A DNA stretch of 37,474 nt from NCBI GenBank assembly GCA_005778355.1, contig SXON01000148.1, forward strand, positions 1 through 37,474, given 5' to 3'. Positions 22,973 to 33,000 of the stretch are shown here, piece by piece (the stretch's first letter is position 1; each line of letters opens with the position of its first letter). The position numbers and the translations under genes are program-made. The notes beneath the pieces were generated by a model. That model was not told the DNA's origin. It saw only the letters and a list, made by a program, of their open reading frames with translations, and made no database searches. This stretch comes from Pseudomonadota bacterium. Its GTDB lineage: Bacteria > Myxococcota_A > UBA796 > SXON01.

Positions 22973-25900
22973 ACGTCCTCAAGGAAGTCGAGGGAAACGG
23001 GCGGCGCGGTGGGAGCCCTGACGCCGGCGCCGCCCTGGCCCTCGCCGCCCCCGGTGCCGAGGAGGCGGTCAACGTAGCCCGCGGCGTGTGTCGCCTCAGC
23101 CAGCGTCGCTGCGCCCTCCCTCATCCGGCGGTCGAAGTCGGCTCGACGCTCAGGCCGTAAGGTCCCATCGGGCAGGATCGCCGCGGCCACCCAGCTCTCG
23201 AAGGACTCGCCCTCGTCGCTGAACATCTCGCCGAGGATCTGCTCGGTGTCTCCAAGAGTACCCTGGAACATGCGGAGCTTCTGTTCCATGATTTCCAGTA
23301 CCCGGTCCTCGATGGTCTCCGCCAGTATCGCGTTCACCACGGCCACCTTGCGCCGCGGCTGGCCCAACCGCTGAACGCGCCCGATTCGCTGTTCGAGCTG
23401 CATGGGGTTCCAGGGGAGGTCGAGATTCACGAGAAGGCCGCAGAACTGGAGGTTCAACCCTTCGCCGGCACCCTTCCCGCACACCAGGAACTCGGCGGAG
23501 GGATCGTCACGAAACCACGCGAGGAGGTCTTGACGCCGCTGTGGCGACGCATTGAGGAGTCCTTCCGCGCTGCGTCCTCGCGCCTGGAGCAGCTTCACGA
23601 TCGCCGTCTGCGACGCTTGGTAGTGCGTGAACACCAGCGCCTTCTCGCGCCGCGGGAGCCGGTCGACGAACCGCTCCAGGAAGGCCCGCACCTTCGGATG
23701 GTGCGCGTCGGTCAGCTCGGCGAGTTCCCGCTGCAGCGCCACCGGGAAACGATGGAACGCCTCGGAAGCCCGCACGGCCTCGTACGAGGCGGACACCTGA
23801 AGCACGGGCTGGATCCACGCGAGTGAGCCCCTGCCGGCGTCCTTCGCTGCCTCGACGACGGCCAGGTAGCGTTGGCGCTCACGCTCGGTCATCCTCACCG
23901 TGAGCCGCCGTGCCTCACGCCCCGGAAAGCGTACCAGGATCTCGGCGCGCCGGCGCCGGATCGTCATTCCCCGGATCGTCTGCTTGTGCTCGTCACCCCG
24001 GTTTGCCTCCAGGGCGTAGACGAAGCGGGCCCGCTCCCCGAGCGCGCCCGGGCGCAGCGCGCTGTAGACGGCCCAGAGCTCCTCCGGCCTCCCGGAGAAC
24101 GGCGTGGCGCTCATGAAAAGTGTGTAGCGCGCCACGAGGCGCCGAACGGCCCGGTAACCCTTGGAGCGCGACGACTTGATGTGGTGGCACTCGTCAACCA
24201 CCACCATGTCCCAAGGTTGGGCGGCGAACATCGTCGTCGTCTGCTCCCGACTCAGGGTGCGGAGGCTCACCGCCGCGTGGTCCACCGACTCGAGCCCACC
24301 CGGACCCACGTAGAAGCCCTGGTCCAACGCGTCTCCATTGCTTCGGTACTCCCGGACATCGATCCTGAATTTTCGGCGAAGTTCATCGCAGAGCTGTGCC
24401 AGGAGAAGTCCGGGCGGTGCCACGAGGAGGGTGCGGCGGGCGAGCCCCCTGTGAAGGTACTCCTTCATCACCAGCCCGGCCTCGATCGTCTTCCCGAGGC
24501 CGACGTCGTCCGCGATCATCGCTCGACCACCCATCTGACCGATCACCTGGAGCGCGGCCTTGCGCTGGTAGTCATAGGGTTCCACGTCGATCGACGCGAG
24601 GCACCTCAGGCTGTTGAGGTCTGCCGCCGCGCGAATGGCGAGGAACTCCTCGTAGGCGCGGGAAACCCGGGCGGGGAGGGCTCCGGCTGGTCTGGGCGGT
24701 GGCGTGACATGCTCGAACGACACCTCTGGGGGATCCCCATCCCCGCCAACAGCCCCCCGGGCCGCGCCGCACCCGGGACAGAAGCTCCTCGAGTGGAGCC
24801 GCGCGCGGCCGCAGGTGGGGCAGGCGTCCGCAGGTTCGCGCGGAGCCTCCTGCTCCGACGACGCCATCCGCAGGTGCCGGAGTGCCGCCAGGACCGTGGG
24901 CGGTCGCTCGCGGGGGGAGTGGTGGCAGAGCTGGAAGCAGGCTCGCACCGACCTCGGGCTGAGTCGGCGTGCGGCCATGTCGAGCGGACGGCTCTCGGCG
25001 CTCAGGTTGGCGAAGTCGTAGCGACCGAAGAGAAGGAAGAGGCCCAGCCGACCAAACGCGAAGATGTCGGTGCGGACATCGATCACCCCTGCGCGCACCT
25101 CGGGAGCCATGAAACCCTCGGTGCCGGCCCGCACGGCCTCGCCGCCGTCGGGATCCACGAGGTGCCCGATGCCGAAGTCCACGAGCCGTAGGCGGGAACT
25201 CTCCTCGTCGTACATGATGTTTGACGGCTTGAGATCCCGGAAGAGGATGGGCCTACCTGGCCAAGCGTGGAGGAAGGACAGTCGATCGGCGACCTGTTCC
25301 ATCCAGTGGAAGAACCGATCCACGTCGACCTTCGTACCGCCCGGGTCCCGCACCCACGCGTCGAGGGTTCGACCAGGGACCCAATCCATCACCAGGTGGA
25401 GGTGGCCGCTGGCCGTGAACGCATCGTGGATCACCGGGAAGTAGTCCGCGCGCTGGAGCGTGCGGAGCAGCCGGAGCTCCCGGTCCAGCGCGGCGCGGTT
25501 GGCCTCCGATGGGGCGGACACCGTCTTCACCGCGACGTGGGTCTCCGGGGGATCGACGGCGCGAGCCTCCCAGACGCGACCCATCCCGCCGTGGCCGGCT
25601 TGCCGGAGGAGGCGCCAGCGACGTTCGCCTTGGAGCACCATGCCCTCGGCGAGCTCGGGGCCCGCCTGTCCCTCGACAATCGGCTCTTCCACGAGCGTCC
25701 GCGTCGCGCGGTGCCGAGTGGATTCGGCAGGGGGAATCCCCGTGGTGGCAGGCGGTGCGGGCCGGGTGGCCGGGGTTTCAGCCGTCGGGGGCGCGGTTTG
25801 AGTAGGGAAGAGCTCACCCTGCTGGGGTGGCGGTGTGGCGCCCGTCGTGGGAGGGGCGGGGCGAGTCGCGGTCGCCTGCGCCGTGCGATCGGCGAAGTTA

Positions 25901-26811
25901 GTACTTCGGATCACGCCACCGCTCCAGCCTAGCCACCTCCGGTCCCGACCCCAGCGGATCGCCTCGTGGAGCTGTTCCTTCGAGACCACGATTGGCTCCC
26001 CGAGCGCCTTGTTGATCCACGCTATGGCCTCCCGCGGGTCCACGTCGCTCGCGACCACACGGACGATGTCGCGCAGAGCCTCGGCGAGGGTCTCGATGCC
26101 CGCGGGTTGAAGCCGGCGCTGGCTGTCGAGGGCGTCGGCCAGTGCCGACACGAAGGTGTGCCGGGCTTCAACGTAGGGGAGATCGCGAATTGTCGGGACC
26201 GGCGGGAGGCGCAGCTTCTGGAGCTCACTCCGCACAAGCGCCCCCCAGCGCGCGGCTCGGGGGGGCACGGTCACGTGCGGGTAGCCGTCCTCCATCCGGT
26301 CGATCACCGTCTCGGCGATGTAGCGCAGCTCGATGGCCGCGGTCTGGGGGGCCAGATCTCGAAGGCCAGAGATCAGGAAGCGGGAGAACGCGGATCTGAA
26401 GTGAGTCCCCAGCGCCTTCAGGTCTGCCGTGGCGTCCGGCTCGACGTCGCGCGCCCAGTGCGCCGCCGCGCTGACCAACTCGACGGGGTGGGCATCGGCC
26501 CCGGGCCTCGGTCGATCCCCGGCCAGCTTGGGCACGCGAGCGCACTGGTCGAACGCCGACCACAGCGCGGGCGGGGCTGCGGCGCGAATCGCCTGGTCGA
26601 GGAGGACGGAGAAGTGCAGGCAGAAAAGGAACCGCCAGCGCGTCGGCGGGGGAAGCACCCGGAAACGCTCTTTGAACTCGGCATTCGGGCCCGCAACGTC
26701 GCCTTCTGCGAATGTCGCGATTGGCAGCCGCGCGCCAAGGCCAGCCCTGGACCCGAGCACGACGTTGAGGTCGGGTTCGAAGCTGCGCTCGTAGTATTCC
26801 ACTGGGGTCAT
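22969..26811 (-). CDS. Ser/Thr protein kinase-zinc ribbon-SNF2 helicase fusion
   Basis: A 1280-aa protein. Residues 1-310 are an unrecognised helical domain; 310-385 a Pro/Thr-rich linker. A complete Hanks-type kinase follows: glycine loop GHGGMG at 406-411, K429 in VAVK, catalytic RDLKPSN with D526 and N531, DFG at D545, and MAPEV. A C-x2-C...C-x2-C zinc ribbon lies at about 664-682. The C-terminal half is an SNF2/RapA-type helicase: DDVGLGKT with K774, D873-E874 in DECHH, SATPFSG, and QRIGRVQRLGQ at about 1141-1151. DISARM class 1 has a free SNF2 helicase, drmD; here the equivalent motor is joined to an active-looking kinase, recalling kinase subunits of BREX type 2 (PglW). It starts with ATG at 26811 (AGGGA nearby) after a 168-base gap. 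Phosphorylation of itself, the FHA-bearing HerA protein or phage proteins is inferred. Confidence 0.9.
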   Translation of the reverse strand: MTPVEYYERSFEPDLNVVLGSRAGLGARLPIATFAEGDVAGPNAEFKERFRVLPPPTRWRFLFCLHFSVLLDQAIRAAAPPALWSAFDQCARVPKLAGDRPRPGADAHPVELVSAAAHWARDVEPDATADLKALGTHFRSAFSRFLISGLRDLAPQTAAIELRYIAETVIDRMEDGYPHVTVPPRAARWGALVRSELQKLRLPPVPTIRDLPYVEARHTFVSALADALDSQRRLQPAGIETLAEALRDIVRVVASDVDPREAIAWINKALGEPIVVSKEQLHEAIRWGRDRRWLGWSGGVIRSTNFADRTAQATATRPAPPTTGATPPPQQGELFPTQTAPPTAETPATRPAPPATTGIPPAESTRHRATRTLVEEPIVEGQAGPELAEGMVLQGERRWRLLRQAGHGGMGRVWEARAVDPPETHVAVKTVSAPSEANRAALDRELRLLRTLQRADYFPVIHDAFTASGHLHLVMDWVPGRTLDAWVRDPGGTKVDVDRFFHWMEQVADRLSFLHAWPGRPILFRDLKPSNIMYDEESSRLRLVDFGIGHLVDPDGGEAVRAGTEGFMAPEVRAGVIDVRTDIFAFGRLGLFLLFGRYDFANLSAESRPLDMAARRLSPRSVRACFQLCHHSPRERPPTVLAALRHLRMASSEQEAPREPADACPTCGRARLHSRSFCPGCGAARGAVGGDGDPPEVSFEHVTPPPRPAGALPARVSRAYEEFLAIRAAADLNSLRCLASIDVEPYDYQRKAALQVIGQMGGRAMIADDVGLGKTIEAGLVMKEYLHRGLARRTLLVAPPGLLLAQLCDELRRKFRIDVREYRSNGDALDQGFYVGPGGLESVDHAAVSLRTLSREQTTTMFAAQPWDMVVVDECHHIKSSRSKGYRAVRRLVARYTLFMSATPFSGRPEELWAVYSALRPGALGERARFVYALEANRGDEHKQTIRGMTIRRRRAEILVRFPGREARRLTVRMTERERQRYLAVVEAAKDAGRGSLAWIQPVLQVSASYEAVRASEAFHRFPVALQRELAELTDAHHPKVRAFLERFVDRLPRREKALVFTHYQASQTAIVKLLQARGRSAEGLLNASPQRRQDLLAWFRDDPSAEFLVCGKGAGEGLNLQFCGLLVNLDLPWNPMQLEQRIGRVQRLGQPRRKVAVVNAILAETIEDRVLEIMEQKLRMFQGTLGDTEQILGEMFSDEGESFESWVAAAILPDGTLRPERRADFDRRMREGAATLAEATHAAGYVDRLLGTGGGEGQGGAGVRAPTAPPVSLDFLEDV

Positions 26812-26979
26812 GCAGAGCGTCCCTGGTGCACGAAGTACAGCTGTCCTACCTCGTGAGGGTGGATGCCGGAGGTCGGCCGCCCGCGAAACGCTCTGGTCCG
26901 GTGTCGCGCGGTGCCGCCACGGAAGGCCTGCCGGTCCGCGAGGGTGGACAGGCGGGTTGTCGGAGGCGGTGGCGGCATG
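26812..26979 (-). other. 168-base gap upstream of the kinase-SNF2 gene
   Basis: This is the largest gap inside the array. No gene is seen. AGGGA lies about 10 bases before the ATG at 26811 on the minus strand. CAGAGCGT (26813-26820) recurs inverted as ACGCTCTG (26888-26895), 67 bases apart. An internal promoter for the six downstream array genes is possible, but no -35/-10 pair stands out. Confidence 0.3.
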
Positions 26980-27324
26980 TCAGTCGGTTGCCTCCGGGCG
27001 GAGCAACGTAGACAGCCGACGCCAACGCCCCAGAGGGGTCCTGGCGACCTCCACCGCCATGGCCACCCGCGCGCTAGGCTCGAGGAGGGAAATGGTTCCC
27101 GTCGTGACCTGGGGCGCCAGCCCCAGAGGGTAGTGTTCGATGGGGATCGACGGGTCTGCGAGCAGGAGCGCGAGTTGCTCCGCGACGGACAGGCCCGCCA
27201 GTCGCCGCCGGTGCATTTCCATGGCGGCTAGCCGCACGGTCCGCTTTGCACAGCTCACGTCGTTGCGGATGAGCAGGGCCAGTGGATCGACCTCCTGCTC
27301 GGTGAACTGGCGCCGACCCGGCAT
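26980..27324 (-). CDS. Small hypothetical protein of the array, 114 aa
   Basis: I do not recognise the family. It begins with ATG at 27324, 85 bases after the drmC stop, and ends 168 bases before the kinase-SNF2 start. The product is basic and mostly helical (RTVRLAAMEMHRRRLAGLS, then VAEQLALLLADPS), with a hydrophobic middle but no clear transmembrane helix, zinc motif or catalytic site. Two looser gaps around it, in an otherwise overlapping array, suggest it could be a regulatory or accessory insertion, such as a small DNA-binding protein. Codon bias matches the neighbours. Confidence 0.6.
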   Translation of the reverse strand: MPGRRQFTEQEVDPLALLIRNDVSCAKRTVRLAAMEMHRRRLAGLSVAEQLALLLADPSIPIEHYPLGLAPQVTTGTISLLEPSARVAMAVEVARTPLGRWRRLSTLLRPEATD

Positions 27325-27409
27325 CAGCGCCGACCCGCTCGGGACACCGGGTCACGTTGGCGTGCACCCCGGGCGGTCCGCGACGGTGCCCTTGCGACGA
27401 CGACCCAAT

Positions 27410-28198
27410 TCACCATGACCCAACCCGCACCAAGACCCCCGCCCCCACCAACCTCTCGAACTGCCCGACTACCCCGCGCGCGAAGGCAGCGTCGTCGATG
27501 AGCACGCCCGCCTCGATGTTCCGCTCCTGGGCGGCCTCGGTGAGGTTTGCCGAGGTGATCAGCGTCTGGACCTCGTCGCGGACGATGACCTTCGCGTGAA
27601 GGCAGGCGCGCGGTCCGTGACCCGGCTCCAGCGCGCGGCGGTCGAAGTAGACGCCGGGACGCGGCTCCCAAGTGAACATCTGCTCTCGCAGGCGGCGCAC
27701 GTGCTCGGCGAGGATCGCCGCCGAGGGCCGCTCGTCCCCGTACTCCCGGGCCAGGTTCACGTAGAACCGGACGTCGAGCTCGGGGTGTGCCATCATCCGC
27801 GTCCGGAGGATCGCGAGGAGATTCTCGCCCTTCGCGCCCTCGTCGAGCGCGTAGGTGGACACGAGCAGCGAGCGGTGCGTGCCCCCGAAGAGCTGCCGGG
27901 CCACGGCCCCGGTGTCGCGTGTGTCCGTGGCGACTTCTGCGGGGCCCGTCCAGGCGAGGGCGATGCCGTCCCAACGGGCGCGCCACATTCCTCGCTCGGT
28001 TGCCAGTAGTTCGATACCCCACCCCAGGGCCGTTGCCGGCTGCCCGGTGGCGGTGAGCTCGTCGGCCAGCCAGGGCGGACCGCCCACCATGTGCTCGACG
28101 GTGGCTCGCGAGTAGGGCGGCTTGAGCTTTCCGGTGCGGAGCGCTGCGGCCAGCGCCCACAGGATCGCCTCCGGCAGCTCGCGAAGACGCCCGTTCAC
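27410..28198 (-). CDS. drmC: DISARM phospholipase D-family protein DrmC
   Basis: A 262-aa protein of the PLD superfamily. It carries one intact HKD motif: H201, K203 and D208 in HAKVIVRD, followed by TSANLTEAAQ and NIEAGVL, as in DrmC. The family usually acts as a dimer so that two HKD halves form one phosphodiesterase site; DNA cleavage is the presumed activity. The first 110 residues are the DrmC-type helical domain (RELPEAILWALAAALRTGKL). It starts with GTG at 28198 overlapping the drmB stop by 4 bases, in the canonical drmA-drmB-drmC order. In characterised DISARM systems drmC is accessory rather than essential. A degenerate first HKD half in the N-terminal part is not apparent. Confidence 0.9.
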   Translation of the reverse strand: MNGRLRELPEAILWALAAALRTGKLKPPYSRATVEHMVGGPPWLADELTATGQPATALGWGIELLATERGMWRARWDGIALAWTGPAEVATDTRDTGAVARQLFGGTHRSLLVSTYALDEGAKGENLLAILRTRMMAHPELDVRFYVNLAREYGDERPSAAILAEHVRRLREQMFTWEPRPGVYFDRRALEPGHGPRACLHAKVIVRDEVQTLITSANLTEAAQERNIEAGVLIDDAAFARGVVGQFERLVGAGVLVRVGSW

Positions 28199-30060
28199 GT
28201 GTCCTCGAAGAACGCGGCGTTGTCAGGGCCAACCGTGGGTACGATCAGCGCGCGGTCGAGTAACTCGTTGCGGCGCTCGCAGCTCGTCTCGCTGATGAGC
28301 AGGCAGGCGTGACAGGCCGCCCCGTGGAGGTAACGCTCCTCGTGCGGGTTGCGGGGCTCGTGGTAGGCGCAAACCGGGTCGTGAGAGCAGAGCCGACCGC
28401 GCTCCAGCGCCATCGCGAGGTGGTTCTCGATGCACCGGCCCACCTGCACCAGCCCGCCCAGCGTGCCCTCGGCGTCGGTCGTGCCGGTGTAGAGGAGAAT
28501 GCCGTAGCCGAGATCGGGGAAGGCGTAGATGCGCTCCCGGATCGACGTGGACGCGTAGCCACAGTCGAGGGCCACGCTGGTGATTAGCAGGTGCGACAGC
28601 GAGTGGAGGAAGACGTAGGGCAGCCCCGGCAGCTCGCCCCGAAACTTCGGGTGTTTCCGTCGCCACCGGTCCTGCCCCTCTTCGAGCGCCTTCCAACGCG
28701 CTGAGGGCCCCGGGCTCCTGGCCCAGCGCTCAATCGCGGCCTTGTCGAAACCGATGAAGATGCCCTCGCCTCGGTTCTCGATCGCCGGCACCCACGACAG
28801 CTCCCGGGCGATCGAGGCCCGCCGCACGTCGAGACCCAGCTCGCGGTCTTCCTCGGGCATCGGCGCCTCCAGGCGCGTGAAGCCGACCAGAGCCATCACC
28901 TCCCGGAGCCGGTGAACGAGTACCACCCGCTCGATGCCGCTGCAGGGGAAGTCGCCCGACAGCGGCCGGCGGCGGGCGTAGAAATCCCCGTCCGGCTTGT
29001 CGCTGCCAAGCTCGTCGCTGCTGTCGAGCAGCATCTGCAGCTCGGCGCGCCTCAAGTCCTCTTTGTCGTCCGCCTGCGGGGGGGACCGCTTCCTGCGGAT
29101 GGTCTCCCAGGCCCGCTCATCGGTCCACTCGCCGAGGGCGTTTCGCACCGGCGCGAACTTCTTCCGGGCGTAGACGAGGTCGTCGAGGGATTCAAGATCC
29201 GACAGCAGCCCCCATGCGCCCTCGACCGCCTTCACGAGCTCGGCGTCGACATCGGGGATAGAGATGACCGACACGGTTTCCGAGAACCAGGTGTTGGACG
29301 CGGAGCGGATCAGGAGGCGGTTGACCTCGGTGTCGCCCTTGCCGTTGACGCACTTCTCCGTCGACCGGGGACCGAGCCACGGGCGGCGGCCACGGCAGTA
29401 CCCCAGTGGTGCCGAGTCCTTCCCCGATCGGCCCGGACGCTCGGCGCTCGCCTCGGCGTCCGGGTTGCTGCGGAACTCGGCCGTGGCCATCGACCGCGAC
29501 TTGCCGCAGTCGCAGCGAATCGTCACGTTGGCCAGGACGCCGGTCGTGCCGATCTCGTCGATCCAGAGCTGGCGGCGGCACGGGTCGTCGCGATCGTGGA
29601 GGAAGCCGTGCCAGTCGATGTCGTCGATGTGGCCGTTGACGCAGGCCTGCACGAAGCGAACGGGCACCACGTCCTTTTTCTGGTACTTCCCGTCGACGAG
29701 CTTCTCGCGGTGCAACAGCGGGCGGGAGCGCACGCCGTCGGTGCGCGGCTTGCCCTCATCGGGGTCGGCGGCTTGCCCGACGAACCACTCGGGGAAGATC
29801 CACGCGGTGATGCCGGTGTAGGGTTGTGATGGGTCGCCCGGGTCGCCCGGCGGCGTGAAGAGCTTCAGGCCGGGAACCCTGAGATCGCGTTCCAGCCGCC
29901 GCACCAGGCGATCCTCGAACACCGGCTCTCGTCCACCGTCCGACCAGCACTCCAGGCCGCCGACGATCACCGAGCGCGTGGGGAGGTCGACCATCGCGCC
30001 GGGGCCGTACGTGGTGAGCACGTGGCTGCGCCGGATGCTGCCATGCGGGCGCTTGCTCAT
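28195..30060 (-). CDS. drmB: DISARM protein DrmB (DUF1998)
   Basis: A 621-aa protein. The ATG at 30060 overlaps the drmA stop (ATGA) and yields the typical DrmB N-terminus (GSIRRSHVLTTYGPGAMVDLP); longer in-frame starts would lie inside drmA. The C-terminal DUF1998 domain is clear: ALDCGYASTSIRERIY, LYTGTTDAEGTLGGLV, then a metal-binding Cys/His cluster at about 555-600 (LCSHDPVC...HGAACHACLL...TSCERRN). Further cysteine pairs near residues 175-200 may bind zinc. DrmB binds DrmA, and the DrmA-DrmB complex senses phage DNA ends and blocks them; this is family knowledge from DISARM studies. Length and gene order match the family. Confidence 0.93.
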   Translation of the reverse strand: MSKRPHGSIRRSHVLTTYGPGAMVDLPTRSVIVGGLECWSDGGREPVFEDRLVRRLERDLRVPGLKLFTPPGDPGDPSQPYTGITAWIFPEWFVGQAADPDEGKPRTDGVRSRPLLHREKLVDGKYQKKDVVPVRFVQACVNGHIDDIDWHGFLHDRDDPCRRQLWIDEIGTTGVLANVTIRCDCGKSRSMATAEFRSNPDAEASAERPGRSGKDSAPLGYCRGRRPWLGPRSTEKCVNGKGDTEVNRLLIRSASNTWFSETVSVISIPDVDAELVKAVEGAWGLLSDLESLDDLVYARKKFAPVRNALGEWTDERAWETIRRKRSPPQADDKEDLRRAELQMLLDSSDELGSDKPDGDFYARRRPLSGDFPCSGIERVVLVHRLREVMALVGFTRLEAPMPEEDRELGLDVRRASIARELSWVPAIENRGEGIFIGFDKAAIERWARSPGPSARWKALEEGQDRWRRKHPKFRGELPGLPYVFLHSLSHLLITSVALDCGYASTSIRERIYAFPDLGYGILLYTGTTDAEGTLGGLVQVGRCIENHLAMALERGRLCSHDPVCAYHEPRNPHEERYLHGAACHACLLISETSCERRNELLDRALIVPTVGPDNAAFFEDT

Positions 30061-33000
30061 TCGCTCTCCGCCTCGACTTCGTTCCCGTCGAGGGTCCGTG
30101 CCCACAGGTTGACTGACAGCTCCACGTCGCGCATCGACCGGTGGGCCCTGAAGCGGCGTTCCTCGGGAGAGAGGCCGTCGAGGTCGGGAGAGAGCGGGTC
30201 GCGCAGGAGGAAGGCGTCGGCGCCCGGATCGGCCTTCTGGTACTTCAGGCCGGCGCGAGTGTTGTATTTCCGGTCCGCGAGCTTCACCCAATCGTCGAGC
30301 AGATCGGCAACGCGGCCACGCGTGCTCGCGCGCAGCTCCTCTTGCTCCGCTTTGGAGAGGTCGCGGTTGTGCTCGGCCGCCCGGGCCGCGAGGGCGTCGG
30401 CCACGAAGTCGACGCGCCCACGCTCGAGACGCATCTGCACGGCACTCGACGAGGGCGTGAGGCCACGCCAGCCGTGGCGGGCGAGGCTCACTGACACGCC
30501 GGCGATCCCGCGGTCGATGGCGCGCGGCGAGAAGGGCGTCACACTGGTGGCCTCCACCGAGCGGTAGAAGGAGGCGTGCCATGCAGCGAAACGCTCGTAG
30601 TGCGAGCGGTCACGCGGGCGATGCATGTTCATCAGGGTAACGACGAGGCCGGGCCGGTCGGGGTCGCGGCCCACGCGGCTGGTGGCCTGGATGTACTCCG
30701 ACGACATCTTGGGCTGGCCCGCCACGACCATGAGCCCGAGCCGGACGATGTCGAGCCCGACGGAGATCATGTTGGTGGCGAGGGCAACATCGATCCGGTC
30801 GTCGTCGTGGAACGTGCGTTCCAGCCGACGCTTGGTTTCCGCCACCTTGCTGGTGCTCTCGCGGCTGGTGAGTTCCACGGGCTGGCCGATGCGACGGTCC
30901 CGGAAGGGGCCCACGGCCTCACCCTCGCGACGGCGCGAGCCGTAGCCCACGAGGCGCGACGCCACCTCGTCCTCCACGATTCGACGGCTGCCGCCGAGTT
31001 CGCGAAGGCTGTTGAAGTAGGCCACGACCGACATGTAGGGATCGGCGGGGTTCTGTTTGCTTCGCTTGCCGCCGGCCTGGTCCCAGGCGGCCTGCGCCGC
31101 GCCCATCAGCGCCAGCAAGGAGCGTAGGAACACGACTTTCAGGCTGCGGCCCTGGGCAGCGATGCCAACGTAGCGGCGACCATGGCGCGTGTCGACGGGC
31201 ACGGTCTCCGCGAAGAAGCTGTCCTTCCGGTCGGGTCCGGGCGGAGGGAACACCTCGACGGCCGCGCGACCGAACAGCGCCTGGATCTGTCGTTCGGCGC
31301 GACGAACCGTGGCCGTGGAGGCGACGATCTTGGGTCGCACCTCCGCGTTGCCGGCCAATCGGGCGCAGAGGGCGTCGAGCGCCGCCTCGTAGAGTCCAAC
31401 CATGGTGCCCAGCGGGCCGGAGATGAGGTGCAACTCGTCCTGGATGACCAGGTCGGGCGGTAGCAGCGTGCCGCTCGGCAACGGCGAGCCGAGACCGCAC
31501 TCGCTGGGTCCGTAGAAGCCGTCGCGGTCGTGTCGCTCCGCCTTGCCGAGCAGCTTTCCTGACTCGCCGACCCAGGGTAGCTGAGCGAACTTGTCGACGG
31601 TGGCGACGAGGAAACACGGGAGGCGCCGGTAGATGGGCTCGTCGACGGTGAGGATGGGCAGGGCGCTTCGGCCCGTGAACGGGCACGCGCGGCTCGCACA
31701 CAAAAGGCGCAGGTCGGTCGGGTAGTTGGCGTTCGGCTTCAGGTCGAAGGAGAAGCCGGGGTTGAAGCGCGTCCCGCACCACGGGCAGGTGTCGAGGGGG
31801 ATGGGGCTCGGCCCCTTGCCGTCCATGAAGCGCTTGACCCGCATCCGGGCGGTGTCGGGGTGCGGATCGTCCCTGCTTCCCATGCGGTTTGGCGTGGCGG
31901 CCTTCCCCACCCAGAGGCCGATCTCGAAGGGCCACTCGCCGAGCAGGGCCTTGTCCTTCTGCCGCTCCAGCTCCAGCGCGCAGATGAGCGCCGCCGCGCG
32001 CCCGAGTTGGTCGAAGGTCAACAGCCGCAACGTGTAGCGCATCAACACCGACACACCGGCGCTGCCGATGGCGGGGTAGGCGAGGCGCCGCCACACCAGC
32101 GTGAACGCGGCGAGTCCAAGGTAGGCCTCGGTCTTGCCGCCGCCGGAGGGGAAGAACAGCAGGTCGACCGTCTTGCGCTCGTCGTGCGTGGGCTCGACGA
32201 TGCCCCGGAGATTCAGGAGCAGGAAGGCGAGCTGGAAGGGCCGCCAGGTGGGCGGGGAGACATCCGCGACGGGGATGCCCTGCTGGACGGCGCTGCGCTG
32301 GCGACCGGACGCCGCCATGGTTGCGTTGGCCAGCGTGAAGGCCTTGAGGACCCGCGGCTCGTCGAGCAACGCGATGCCGGCCTCGATGCGCTGCCTGGCG
32401 TAGTCGGCCTGGTCGAGCAGCTCCGTCGCCAGCGCACGGCGGGGCTGGGTGTCGAGCGAGGTGGTGCGCTGGGCGGCGATCCAGGCGGCGTACTGGGCGG
32501 GGAGGTCGGCAAGCGCGGCGCGGGCCGCGGCACCATCGGTGAGGGTCGCCAGCCGCTCCATCTGCAGCTCGACTCCTTCCACCTTGCGGGGCTCCACGCG
32601 CTCGACATCGACGGTGGGGATCCACTGGGTGCGGACGGTGCGGCACGCGTTGTCCATCCCCACGTCGGCCACGGTCGCGACGCCGTGACCCACGGCATAC
32701 TCGAACACGTCGCGGTATTGCAGCTCTGCCACGCGGTCGTCCCGCTCGCTACCGGCGTGCCCGCGCAGGTCGGGCCGGGCGACAAAGGGCGCATCGCTCC
32801 ACACGGCGAGGCGCACCTGGAAGGCGTAGGCGGCGTCTCGGTCGACGTCGGGCGCAGGCGGGCGCTGGTTCACCACGAAAACCGATGCCGCGCGCGTGCC
32901 GGGGGGCACCAGCGGGTGGCTGGTATCGGTGCCAGGTCGCACCTCGCGGCAGGCAACCCGGACCACCAGCCCGCCGCTTCCCGGGACTTGCTGGGGCGCG

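Noticed and set aside
22969-26811. Calling the kinase-SNF2 gene drmD or pglW
   Set aside because: It shares a motor type with DrmD and a kinase with PglW but has a different architecture, so a symbol would overstate the match.
26813-26895. 8-bp inverted repeat CAGAGCGT/ACGCTCTG around the kinase gene upstream gap
   Set aside because: The arms are 67 bases apart with no further symmetry; likely chance in GC-rich DNA.
27332-27353. 6-bp inverted repeat GACCCG/CGGGTC between drmC and the small orphan
   Set aside because: A short stem with a 10-base loop and no T-run; too weak to call a terminator.
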